Translations under genes and position numbers: made by a program | Notes under the pieces: generated by a model | What the model was told of the DNA's origin: nothing | Database searches by the model: none | The model's input: only the letters and a program-made list of their open reading frames with translations | Shown: one piece after another, positions 1 through 11,499 of the stretch | How positions within the stretch are numbered: the first letter of the stretch is position 1 | How the letters are laid out: every line of letters begins with the position of its first letter | Source of the DNA: Montifringilla adamsi | Lineage: Eukaryota; Chordata; Aves; Passeriformes; Passeridae | Assembly (NCBI GenBank): GCA_017590115.1 | Contig: JAGGNK010015114.1 | Span: 1,495,307-1,559,306 of the forward strand | Length of the DNA: 64,000 nt | Direction of reading: 5' to 3'

Positions 1-262
1 GTTTTGTTTCCTTGGCCTGTCAGGGCCAAGAGAGTGTGTGAATGTGTGTGTGTGTGTGTCCCGACTGGATGGTCACGGGAGAGTCACAAGATGAGTGCAG
101 TTGTGGGCAGAGTGAGTGCATGGCCGATTCAGTCTAGATGTAATGTATATATTATAGTATAATAAAGTAATTGATTAGCTTTCTGATAAGATGGAGTCCT
201 CCTCATCATTCCTCCTTAGTCAGGGCTTTCCCAGCGCAGAAATAGTGGTCCATAGTCTTGCT
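1..262 (+). mobile_element. Candidate 3' part of a retroviral LTR (partial at window edge)
   Basis: The segment begins at the window edge, so any 5' part is outside. It has a short inverted repeat around 13-30 and a GT run at 33-59. It also has an AATAAA signal at about 161-166, preceded by an AT-rich stretch and followed by a block reading like a U5 region (pyrimidine-rich, with a GGAGTC motif and a TCCTCATCATTCCTCC-like stretch near 190-215). The order of AATAAA, a short spacer and then this kind of block resembles R-U5 of avian endogenous retrovirus LTRs as I remember them. No coding remnant, primer-binding site or target duplication is visible. It could equally be unrelated sequence with a chance AATAAA. 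Confidence 0.35.
33..59. repeat. (GT)n microsatellite, imperfect
   Basis: A run of GT dinucleotides with one AA interruption lies inside the candidate LTR fragment. It is probably polymorphic in length. No function is implied. Confidence 0.85.
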
Positions 263-3200
263 GTTCTAATAACCAGGAAGCTGCAGCAAAGCCAGCTGTA
301 GAGATGGAGGAAGCCTCTGCTCCAGACAGCCAAGAGGAGAAGCTGGGCCTGTGCCTCCCCAGGACCCTGTCATGCTGTGCCTTGTGCTCAGCACAGAATG
401 TGTTGGTGGTGATGGGGTTTGGTGTGACTGACTGCAGTGCTCCACTCTTCAGGAGCTTCTGCCAAACAGCAGGGAGAGCTCTGGTAGGAGAGCTGTTTGT
501 CTGCACAAAACAGCACCAGGCAAGCTGAGAAGGGCACGGTGTTGGAGCTGTGTCTCCTGAAAGGTCCTTTGCTGTAGCCATGGGTTGGTTTCACTAACTG
601 GAATTCAAGAACAACCTAAAATGTGTCTGTAAATAGAAGACACAAGACAGTTTTGCAGTTCTTCCAGTATTTTTATGGTGCTTTAGGTACAAAATAATGG
701 ATTTATTCTGGAATAGATGGTAACTTGTTTGCCTGATCCACATGAAGCAGTTCTTTTTTTTCTTCCTTACAATTGGATTTGGTGGTTATAAAGGAAGAAT
801 GACTTCATTATGTATTGAACTGACTTTTTTTGCAATAAACTTGAGAATCTAAAAGCATACTATCAAATGTCACTGTTTTATGTGATGCATTCCACAGTTT
901 AAAACAGTTTTTTTTCCCAGAGTTGAAATTAGAATTGTTGACATTAAGGAAATGAAAATGATTGATGGAGTGGTTTTACTTGACCAGCTGCTAATGATTT
1001 CTCACTCAATATCTCGTTAGCTTGTGCTGAAGTCATACATATGGCAACCTAGAAAATAGCCTGAAGTTCCTGAAACTAAAAAGAAGAAAAACGTAAGTTA
1101 TTCTGGTGCTTTTGATCTATGAACTGTGATATAAAATGTGACTTTTGATGTTCTGGGATGGTGTGATCGATAGCATAATTTTTGTTATTGAATTGTTTAC
1201 TCTTTAGTGAATGTTACAGTGCATTATATTTTGGCTCAGAGGCAGGGAGAAAGGTCACTTAATTTCCTTGTTGGTCCTGCAGCCCTTGCTCAGGTGGAGC
1301 TGTTTGGGAGGAAGGAAGAAGGCATTTTCATTGGGAACAGCTGAAAAGGCTCATCTGAGAGAAACTTCTGGAGCTTCTTGAGCTGGGGACTGGTCTCTCT
1401 TGCAGGAGACTGGAGAAAGAGGGGCATGTTTCTGTGGCTGCTGAGGGAGCTTTGTACAGTTTCTCAGAATTCTTGCTGAGAATTCTTAGCCTGAGAACAG
1501 GGTTATAGGAAGGGAGGGGTCCATGATGAGCAGAAGAGGGGTTGGCTGACCAACACTTGGATTTTCAGTTTCTCCTGCCCCTCAGGACAGCTGTGTTGCA
1601 GTAAAGCACAGCTCTGATTCAGTGGTGTTGTGATTCTCTCAAGGACAAGGTGGAACAGGCTGTGGTCAAGAGGGGGGCAGTCTCTGGGAGGCTCCCCATA
1701 GCCACTTCTCAGTGACACAGCATTTAAATCCCTAAATCACTACATGGATGGGTTGGTTTCTCCAGTGTGAGAAGGAAGGAGAACCCCTCTGATCAAGTAC
1801 TCATTGAGTATAGGGGATACCTGGAAAAGCTGCAGGTGAGCATTGAATTTGGGAGCAGCCAGTGTGTTGTGGCTATTGCCTGTGTCCAGCTTTGCTCCAT
1901 AAAGCTCTCATTCTTATCTCCAGTGCTGACTCCTGATTATCTCCTGTACAAGTGCAAAAACCCCAGTGCTTGAAAATATCAAATCCTCTAAAGCCAGTGG
2001 TGGAACTGCAGCTGGCTTTGATGGAGCCAGAGCATCACCTAGTTTGAAGGAGTTAAGCTCAGCTCTTGGGGCTCTTACTACTTTTTTAAAAGGCTGTGGT
2101 CTGTATTGAATATTTCATACTGTTCTTTTTTGGTTTTGCCTATATTGCTTGACACTGTGGTTTATTGCAGTGTCTTACAACTTCATTTGAAAATTATGCT
2201 TGGTATTTCTGTTAAAATACAGTCTTGGTTATATCTCCCCTGTTTTTCTTTCTTTGAATGGTGCTGTGGTTTTGATGTTTCTGCTGACATTTATGGTGCA
2301 AAATGGAGGAATTTCTGTAAAGCAGAAAGATGAAATTATGGTTTGACCTTGTGTTGAAGCTGAGCAAATTAGCAAAAGAAAAGCTGTTGATAACCAGTGA
2401 GAATTCACCATATTTTCTTCACACATTTTTTACAAGTCTTTTGTGGCAGCTGAAATTTCTGACCAGGACTAGACTTTGTCTCTTTTGGCCTCAGACTGCA
2501 TGTAGTTATTCAGAGTATGCCATTTCTTCTTATAGGAAGCCTTATTACCCACAGGCAGATGTGATCTATCATCTTTTCCTTCAACAATTCTCCTTTTCCC
2601 TCTACCATGAAATAAATCAGAAAAGATTTATAATATTCTGCAGCCCATAAAACTTGCTTCCTTATCCTTAAATCATATATATCTGATTGCAAAGCTCTTA
2701 TTTTTACAAAAATTTTGGGAGCAGAATGTTCTATGGAGTCTGGTGTGCTTTTACTGGAGGCAAAAAGTTCATTTTTTAAACCAAATTTTTTGCAGTTTTT
2801 TGCTGCAAATTAAAAGCTCTTTTAGACAGAAGGAAAATAACGGATCTACCTTGAGAAGTCCAAACAGAAGGAAGTGTTCAAGCTGAAGTGGCAACATCAC
2901 TTCCAATGGTGCTGTCTGTCTCTATTGTCACTCTGCTGTCCTGATGTAACAAACACCTTTTTTTACAGCCCTGGCATCTCTGGATGCAGACGTTGTTTGT
3001 TCACTCCCCTGTCCCAGGGGATTCCATTTGACCAGCCATTGTGAAGGAGCAACTGGATTTGTGCCCTCCCATTTTCATTCCTTCCCGTTTCCTTCCTTAT
3101 CCATTACCACGATGAGCAGATACGGTTCTGTCAAGTCTTTCTTCACTGAATCGTTGGGATCTTCCTTTTCCATCAGTATCTCTGTGGTTTTCCCTCCTTT

Positions 3201-4490
3201 CTTTGCGTTTTACACATCTATTCCTTCTCCTGTTTGGAGAGAATGAAGTTGTTTTCTTGGGTGTTTTTCCTAAAGAAGTTTTTCAGTGAATATCTGGTTT
3301 ATTTTTGGACAGCTCTAATGGAGATGCTGGCTTTGGGTGAGATGTAACTGTAAGGTTCCCAAGCGTTGTTATGGGGAGTTCCCCCATTTCCCCTCACTGC
3401 TCATGTGTTCAGTCCCTTCAGTCAGACACTGACCTTACAGAGCAGCACCTGCTATTTCAGCTTAGCTAACCATTGATGCTGCAACATCTGTAATAAAGAT
3501 TTTGTATTTATAATGCTTTCTTATTTTTTAAATGATTTTCAAATGTTGACTTTATTAACTGGTAGTCCAGAAAACTGTGCTGTTAATGGAAAAATACACC
3601 ACTGAAGCAGACCAGTGATCAGCTCTTGATGGGCAGCATTATATGTCTTTACATCTAATTGAATTAATATTTGTAAGGGCAGTACTTTGGTGTCTTTACA
3701 TATATTGTTATTTATTAATAATTCTGCCTTGGATTTACTTTTCCACTTCTCTTGGTTTCTCTGAAGTTCTCCTAGGTGAAAGAGGCCATGAGCAATGTTA
3801 TTTTTAACATAAAAGCTCTTGATTGAGGGTCTAATATAGGTCTGTTGGAGCTTCATTGTATTCATTTGCCTCCCTGAGAAGTTTTGCAGATCTGGGTCTG
3901 TCTTCTTTTTTTTTTTTCCTGGGGTCAATTATTTTTAGTACGTTTACTTTTAGTTTCATGTGTTTAAGGCCAACTTCTTTATTCCTGTTACTGATTGACA
4001 GTCAGATATTAGGCTGCTGATTACTGACATGTACAGGAGATACTTGGTACTAAAGAAAATGGAAATGGTTTTCACATTCATCCATTCTCTAGTGGTTTGC
4101 CTGTGTATCCAGTCCAGACTTAAATTTAATCCTTCTCATCTTCTGTTTTATATTGTACCTTATTAGCCTGTACCTCCTTTTAAAAACCAGCCTTAAAGAT
4201 CTTCTCTTCAAGGTCCCTATAAATTCTGAAAATACATTTTTTTCATTCCTGAAGCATAACTTAGTTGCATTTATGGCTCCTTTCTGTACATCCTCCCTCA
4301 GGAGTAATGGTGAATTATTTCTGCATTTAAATCTTCAAATTTTAGCTAGCAATGTGAGTCTTTTTTTTGGTAACTATTGTATTTCCGTGGCATTAGCAAT
4401 GCCCCTGCATAAATTCACCTCCTCCCTCCTTATTTCGTAAAAGAAAAACTTACACACAAACTCTCAACACAGGTCATTAATGCTTATTTC
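263..4490. other. Non-coding intergenic stretch, nothing recognised
   Basis: I see no exon with convincing splice sites and codon bias, no RNA gene and no clear repeat family. Plus-strand AATAAA hexamers occur at 834-839, in a context resembling the end of a 3' UTR, and at 3492-3497. Without an associated coding exon these are not evidence of a gene. The longest open frame is about 129 codons on the minus strand at 3539-3928. It has no recognisable domain and a long lysine run caused by a poly-A/T tract, so it is not called as a gene. Confidence 0.6.
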
Positions 4491-4498
4491 TGGGAAGC

Positions 4499-4592
4499 AA
4501 AAAAAAAAAAAACCAAAAAAGCAAACGAAAAAAAAATGAAAAAAACAAGACAAAACAAAAAAAAAACCACAAAAAAACCCAAAAACCAACAA
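4499..4592. repeat. A-rich low-complexity tract
   Basis: About 95 bases are almost entirely A with scattered C, G and a single T. This is the type of impure poly-A tract left by retroposition, or simple low-complexity DNA. I could not identify a retrotransposed body immediately upstream. Confidence 0.85.
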
Positions 4593-5094
4593 CTTTTTTC
4601 AAAGAATAATTTTAGTTTATAGTAAGATGCTTGCATATTACAGGAAGCAATCTTAGAATGTCATTCTGCAGTATAAATTATCTGAATTAATTTCTTTATT
4701 TTGGTGGGTATTTTAATTTCTTTGCTGAAATAAAGATAGAGCCTCAAAATGCACGTAGGTAGGGAAGAAAGGAGTGAAAGGGTGCCAAGGGTGTGAGTGT
4801 GGCAGAGGCAAGCAGCTCCTCACTTTTGAACCACGAGATCTGTTCTGCAGTGCAGAACACAGGCAGGTCTTCCTTCCTCTTTGGGATCCAGGTGTCTTCA
4901 GTGAGATTGTTTGTAGGTTCAAGGAGTCATTCAGAGAAATAAAGGAATGGAAGAAAATTTATCAGGAAGAAGGTAGCATCGAAGTGACTATGTAAGCCAG
5001 GCAGGAGACAGGATTACAAAGCAAATTTTATCAATAATGCTTATTCCCACTCAGGTTCACTAATTCCATTCTGTTGATGTAGATGCTGTGTTCC
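4593..5094. other. Non-coding stretch, nothing recognised
   Basis: The sequence is ordinary AT-leaning non-coding DNA. Short open frames occur on both strands, without domains or codon bias. Confidence 0.5.
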
Positions 5095-5290
5095 CCAGAG
5101 ACTGAAGGGGTTTTATGGAGTTAGAGAAGCACCTTGAGAGGGACCATCTAGTTTTTATTCATGGCCCAGTATATGGTACACATAAGGTGAAAGGTTCCTG
5201 TGAAGACTGTGCTGGCATCCCTGTCCCGGGAGAGGCTTTACCCGGCGGGTGGTCAGGGCAGAGAGAGCCTGCAGGCTCAGACTGTCAGTA

Positions 5291-5328
5291 CCCCCACACA
5301 CCCGCACACACACCCACCCACACATGCA
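5291..5328. repeat. CA-rich simple repeat
   Basis: Imperfect CA/CCCA repeats lie within the CpG-rich block. Confidence 0.8.
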
Positions 5329-5761
5329 GCGGTGGCTGGCCTCGAAGAGGAAAAACAATTTCCCTTTTGGGACGTCCCTGCTAGCTGTGCCCAGCACTAC
5401 CAGCAACACTGGGGCACTTACCCGATCCCTGCTCCGGTCAGGAGGGTGCCTAAGGCTTTTGCCTTGAGGGATGAGGATCTGCAATGAGAGGGCTGCTACC
5501 CAACAGGAGGGAAGGAGACAGACTCCAGCTGCAGTATAGTCCAGGTATATTACGTCCAGGGGAACTGTACAGCTGAAGACGGAGAACTGGGGTCTGACAC
5601 TAACTTTTAAAGACGGGAGGATACAGAGGTGGGGTCTGGTCTTCAACCAATCCGCGGGAGGGTGGGAGTGAGGAGAGGGTGATGGGCACAGTGGAACAAT
5701 CCATAGGGAAGAGCCTGGGGAGGGGCCCTGGCCCCCGAACCAATCACTCGATGCCCGGACT

Positions 5762-5775
5762 GGAAGATTCTAGAT
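5762..5775 (+). promoter_or_regulatory. Heat-shock-element-like site
   Basis: The sequence GGAAGATTCTAGAT gives GAA, TTC and GAt triplets in alternating orientation at 5-bp spacing, the arrangement bound by HSF trimers, with the third triplet imperfect. It lies about 20 bp from a CCAAT box at 5740-5744. A match this short can arise by chance, and it gains weight only from the CpG-rich setting. Confidence 0.3.
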
Positions 5776-5985
5776 GAAAAGGATGGGCCACCGAGTGATG
5801 GACAGGGCACCAGGGAGGGACTAAGGAACGGATACACGGGTTGCTAATGGGAACGGGGAGGGGAAAACTGGATTGACGGGGCGAACAAGGAGGGAGAGAA
5901 CCAGGGCAGGACCGTTACAAATAAAGGGGTACACGGAACAAACCAATTATAACTTAACCGAGCTAAAGGATAAGAAACACGCCAC

Positions 5986-6002
5986 AACACACACACACAC
6001 AC
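5986..6002. repeat. (CA)n microsatellite
   Basis: A short run of CA dinucleotides at the start of the most CpG-dense part of the island. Confidence 0.85.
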
Positions 6003-6540
6003 CCCCACACCGGCACACCCTGGCTCGTAGGGCGGTGCCGGGCACTGCACCCGGGCAGGAGCCTCAGCGCATGGAAGCGGCCGGCTGCGACCCTGCGGAT
6101 CCTGGAGCGAGCGGGGCTGGCCTGCGGGCTCCGCTCGCCTTTCCTCCCCGTACTCCTGCCTCCCTTCCCCTTCCTGCGGGCCGGCTCCTGCCTGCCACGG
6201 CCTCGTGCTCCGCCGTGCTTCGCTGCCGCCCGTCCCCGCCTGTCCCCGCCGTGCTTCCCGGGCATAGCCGCCTGTCCCCGCTCTGCCTGCTAAGCTGACG
6301 CTGACAGAGCCGGGGTTCTGTGGTAACGCTGTCCTTGCCTTCTCTTTCTTGCCCCCTCTCTCTTTTCCCTCTCTCTGTGCCTTGTTCTTTCCCTCCTTGG
6401 TAGGAACACTTACCTTTTTTTAATCAAGAAACGGTTCTCAGATATAATATTGCCCCATTTGCCCTTTATTTATGTCCGATAAATCTATCAAAAGAATCCT
6501 CCCCAACTCTGGCTCGGTGGAACGGGACACACCTATGCAG

Positions 6541-9500
6541 TTGTTTTTCCTTTGAGATGGGTAGGGCAACATGTTCATTCTTTCCAGAAACTTCTAAAGT
6601 TTCTGTTACAATCACTTGATGGAAGAGGGGTTAGCACAGTTCATACTGACATTTGTTAACCGTATCTCTTCATGGCTTTAGTGTCCAGAGATTATAAAAC
6701 CCCAAACTTTTACATCCCCTTGTGTAGTGGTAGAATGAAAAAAAAAAAAAAAAAAAAAAGTTGATTTTTCTTATAGCATTATTATATTTATGAATCTATA
6801 TATGCAAGAGGTAGTGATGAAGAAAAGGAGTCAGCGAAGCTTCAGCATGTGCTTGGTTGGCAGCAAAGCTGCTCAGCTCTGGAGGTGATACCTGAGAGGC
6901 ATTTCCCTCCAGGATCTCAGTCTGAATAGTTCTGTTTTACTGCTGGCAGTCTCAGTTGTGACAGCTAGACTTTGGAAAAAGAGCTAGACTGCAGAAGGCA
7001 ATGAGAAGTATGAACTGTCTAGGTAATGCTGAAGCAGAAGACAAAAATACATCTTTTTCATGAATCCTATTTGCATATTCAGATACACCATTGATAGCTG
7101 TATTTTTTCCTTTCCTGACAATGAGAATAAGGCTTTTGGGTAGTGGAGGCTGGACTAATTGTGCAAGCTTACAGGTTCTTTAAAAATAAAGTTACCAACA
7201 GCAAGACATAAAAGGGAGATGCATCATTATTACTAGAAAAATAAATCACTTTCATTATTTCTTTTGAAAGCATAAATTACAACAGAGTATTCAATATGAA
7301 TTGTTCAGTTAATGGCTTTCCATGCCTCATTTATGACACACTCTTGTATAAAACTACTGAAATTATTGAAGTGCACAGTGCTGCAGAGACACATCATTTT
7401 CTTTTAATGAGTATTCTCAGCAAAAGTTGATGAGGTTTTGTTCTCTAAGAAACACAGAATTAGTGTATAACAATGTTTAAATTATTGGGCTTTGAAATAT
7501 GTTTCATTGAAGCACTCACTTTATGATTAGATTGTGGATAGAACCGATGCTTAAATGCATCCACCTTAAAAATCTGTTTCTTAGGGAATACAAAGTGGGA
7601 AATACTCTCTATGAAAGCTGGAAAAAAAACATACTCTTGTATAACTGCACACTGGATTCTTCTGGCTTATTAGGAGACCATCCACCCTGTTCATGTCAGC
7701 TGACCTAAGGCAGTTAATAAGGCAATCATCACATGTTACTGTTAATCCAAACCAGTGCAATATTAATGCAGCACTAATTAATGCTCATTTGTATATTATT
7801 AGTGTTAGTCTGTTGGGGTGGGACTTTGACGTATCCCCTGCCAGGAACGTGTGGGAGCTGTACTGTCAGAGGGCTGGGGGGTGAGCAGTGTCACCAGCTC
7901 ATTTGCTGTCCCACAACAGGAGCTCCTCTGTGGTTGCCATCTAACGAGGCCGTTCTTAGAGTGGCTTATTTGCATACCAGATTGATGGTGATCAAGTAGA
8001 ATAGAAGCTCCGTGCCATGTGGGATTTTCACACTTGTACACACTGCACTTGAGCTTACATAAAAATTCTTGGCAAAGTTCTAGTGGTAAAATGTTAATTT
8101 CTTGGGGGTTCATTAGAATAACATTAATCATGAACTCTGATTATGTTCACCTTATTCTGAAACTTTATAACTGAAATTAATCAGGTTCTGTAATTAGGTA
8201 GAACAATAAAATGGAACCTGGCTTTGTTATTTTAAATAGAGCTATTCATTCACTCAAATGTTAGACTTTCTTTGAGGAATTTAAGGAACATCTGCTTTTA
8301 GGTATGGATCATTATGGTTAAACTTGTACCTATTACAGCTTCATAACTATTTTTCTGTGTTGAAAAATGTTTGGAGTACTTCTGACAAGCAGGTTTATTG
8401 TTTGTTTACTGTTGTGATGGACTTGAGAAACCTGGGAAAAAGCATTTCTCCTTTCTGGGTAGCTGAATCTTGATTATAAGATACACACCTCCCCGCCCTC
8501 CTTAAGAGAAATCTCAGGGTTTCAGCTGGAGCCTGCCCTCTGGGTGATGGAGGGGATGTTATCCATGCTCCCTGCAAACTGGCAGCGTGTCATTGTTCAT
8601 TACGTGAGGGTCATGTTTCTGTGTGGAACATGGAGATTATTCATTCCTACAGAACAAGGAGAAGAGGCAGCTTTCCTTGCTGCAGCAGTTGTAAATGTTG
8701 CCAATAGCTGTGGCTTCAAAGAAGCTGCGTGCACATGCAGAGAGGGACTGCTGTGGGGCCACGTTTGGCTCAGGAAGTGCCTGACCTACAGAGAGTTGGG
8801 AGCTTTCCGGGGAAAGACAGCTGTGTGCTTGGCCCAGTCTTCAGTTCTTCTTTGGGTTTCATCTCCCAGCTGCTGTGCCAGACAGGTTATTGAGGCTGGG
8901 TGTACCTCTGATGTGACCAGGTAAAGCCATTGTTAAACTCAGCCTTTACTGATTGGATTTGCCTTTAGGAAGCCCAGGCCCTGAGACCTGTACCAAACTG
9001 TGGAGCACAAAGCCCTTTCCCTCAAGAGAGGAGGATCAGCTGCAGAATGTGAGTTAAGCTGTTAACTTTTTCACCTGTTCAGCAGACCGTTGTTGCGACC
9101 CCAGCTGGCAGCTGAATCCAGCTGCTTGTGTGTGACACTGTACGTGATCATATCATTAATTAACATTCACCATCTTTGGGGACTTTCATTGCTAGTGTAG
9201 CAATATCAAGAATTCCTTACAGCTCAGTTACACTGGAATCCTGGCTTATTTCTTAGGTCATAGTGTTGTCCTTGCACTTCTGTTTTGGTTTTTTTTAGCC
9301 TTCGTGTTATGGTTTTTGCACAATTTTTGTTCTCATGTCCAGTCTGAGGGTTGGAAATAATACAAAATAAAACCTTGCCTTGAGAGAGAAAGAGAGAAAT
9401 GGAGGGACTGAGTAGAGCAAGCCTAGTACACAGCTTCTGAGGCTGGCATTTTCCATTGGTTGTGTGTTGCCAAAAGAAGTCTGATACTTAGGATGTGTGT

Positions 9501-11499
9501 CCGAAAACTGTGTCTATTTTGGGGGTAGTGGTAGCTCTCAGATCCCTTGAGAATAGTTTGTACTGCAGATTTTCATAACTTTTTAATTGAAGCAGTCATT
9601 TGCTTTCTTATATAGATGGTGGGGAGGTTTTTTATTTTTTATTTACTTGAGATACATGCAGGAATTTGTCAAATTAGTCATCAGTCTTTCTCTACACCCC
9701 CTTCCCTAGGGAGGGTCTCCAGTCAGATACTTGGGCTTGCTTTGCTAATGGGTGTTTCAGCCCTGTGCACTGCTGTACCAGCATGATCCACTGATGGATG
9801 ATGGTGGGAATTGTTGCTTGGAGCTAGGTTTATTTTTAAAATTGTCTTGGGTTTTTCATTGCTAGAGGTTATATTGTCTCTCAGTTTGTATTTTGCAAGT
9901 TTAATGACTTCCCCCAGCCTTGGTAAAAGGACCTGCCAAGGTCTGGTGATGTCACTTAACTGAGACAGAGGTGGATGCCATTGGCTACCTCTGTTCCTGG
10001 TGTGTGCAAAGGGAAATGATACATCAGAGTGACCCCCTGTTAAATACTTGAACCCACAGACTCCTTTATTCCTGCTAACTTAGCTAGGAGGCTGGGCCTT
10101 TGTTTGGGATGCTGTTCTATCCATGGAACGAAAGCATTTCCTGTTCCTCTGCAGCCAGAATTGAACACCGAATCGAGCTGGCAGCAATCTGTTGGCAAGC
10201 AGGTGTACACAGGCTAAGGTCAGAATTCAGGAGTGGGTCATCTTCTGGGCTAGCCTAACCTAGGTTTTTTCATCATGAGGATCTTTTAGAGAAGGTACCT
10301 ACCTGCCATCTAGCTTTCTTGAAGACATCTGAGGATGTCTTACTGAGGATAACAAGTTTCAGGCTGATGTAGTCCATTTTAAAAAAGGGTATCCACTGAA
10401 CGTGTACAGAAAGGCATGTTGGAGCAGTCTGGGATTGGGGTGAGCACGCACCCCCTGCTGCCCTGGATGTTGGATCCATCTTGCAGAGCACTGGAGTGGC
10501 CTGCTGGGGTTACAGAGAGCCTGGTGTTTCAGATGCAATGCAAGTGATTGTGAGAGTATGAGGAATCTGTCAGGGGCTAATTCTGTGACTCTGCGTCTGC
10601 CATTTGTCCTGTGACATCTGGAACTGGGAGTCTTTGATTCACAACTGGAGAAAAGGGGAAATGTTAGGGTGTATGTGAATATCTACCCAGCTGTGCCTCT
10701 TTAAACAGATACATCAAAAATGTGTTGTGTCTATGCATAAGAAAATATTTTCTCATGTTCCCCAGTCTAAGCTCACCAGTGTCCAATGCTGGGATGGAGC
10801 CTTTGAACACCTGGGCATTTTGAATAGCTCCCTCAGTGCCAGGTCCTTGTTCACACACTGTAAATACTCGAGGGCAGCGGGTCCAAGTACAGAATAGGAA
10901 GGACAGAGTAAGAACCACTGAAAGCGCCTTTTGGGAGGGTGGTATTTGCTCCTTCCAGCTCAGGCCTGCTCCAATAGCCAGAATGCCAAAACATTGCACC
11001 TCTAAACCATCTGTGGAGTGATTCAGGTAATTCCTTCCTGCAGCCTGAATGCCACTGGGCTGCAGAGTGACTCCTGCATGTCTGTTAGCAGTGGGCAATT
11101 AGCAAAATGTATTTTCAAACTATGTGTAGGAAAATTCCAGCACTGTGGAAGGTAACAGGTTCAAGAACCAGTGTAGTGAAGAAAAACAGAACTGAAGTGT
11201 GCAGGTGTAAGAGGTGTCTTAAAAAGACAGTTAATGTTTTGAAGAGGAAATAATTTATGCAAAATATGTTACAAAATCTAAGTGCTAAAAAATAAGCAGT
11301 ACAATGTATTCTCTTTTGATACTTTGTTTCCACTTAACAGGCACGGAATGCAGATTGAGTTGTTACCAATTTTTGAAGTTATTTTTCATTCTATTCACCT
11401 TGTTTTGTACAAACTGTTGCCCTGTAATTTTAAAATTCAGTCTTCTGCTTTGAAGCTACATGAAAATATGGTAGGATAAAGATCCAGAAAAATAGATTT
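6541..11499. other. Non-coding intergenic stretch with an A22 run and AT-rich blocks
   Basis: No gene is supported. A run of 22 A lies at 6738-6759 and a GA-rich run at 9381-9398. The part at 7050-7480 is AT-rich but not simple-sequence and is dense in homeodomain-type TAAT/ATTA cores, a texture often seen in conserved non-coding elements. Conservation cannot be judged from one genome. The longest open frames, at 8544-8924 and 10664-11098, have no domain, no splice-site support and no codon bias. Confidence 0.5.

Larger units (their letters stand above)
5095..6540. promoter_or_regulatory. CpG-rich block: orphan promoter island or old retroviral LTR
   Basis: This block is strikingly richer in G+C and CpG than both flanks, most of all at 6010-6300. 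It contains CCAAT boxes at 5647-5651, 5740-5744 and 5943-5947, a heat-shock-element-like site at 5762-5775, and CA-rich runs at 5291-5328 and 5986-6002. A pyrimidine tract lies near 6340-6400. On the minus strand there are two good splice-donor matches (GTAAGT at 6413-6408 and 5421-5416) and AATAAA hexamers at 6470-6465 and 5159-5154. Two readings fit. It may be a CpG-island promoter for a minus-strand non-coding transcript. Alternatively it may be the LTR and leader of a decayed avian endogenous retrovirus, which the CCAAT-dense part and the segment at 6470-6530 loosely recall. No coding sequence is supported. A 163-codon minus-strand frame at 5155-5646 has no recognisable domain. Confidence 0.5.

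Noticed and set aside
834..839. AATAAA in a 3'-UTR-like context
   Set aside because: No coding exon upstream in the window supports a plus-strand gene ending here.
3539..3928. 129-codon minus-strand frame
   Set aside because: No domain, AT-rich codons, and a lysine run from a homopolymer tract. It looks like chance.
5155..5646. 163-codon minus-strand frame in the CpG-rich block
   Set aside because: It is long because of local GC content and CA repeats. It has no recognisable domain and a good splice donor interrupts it.
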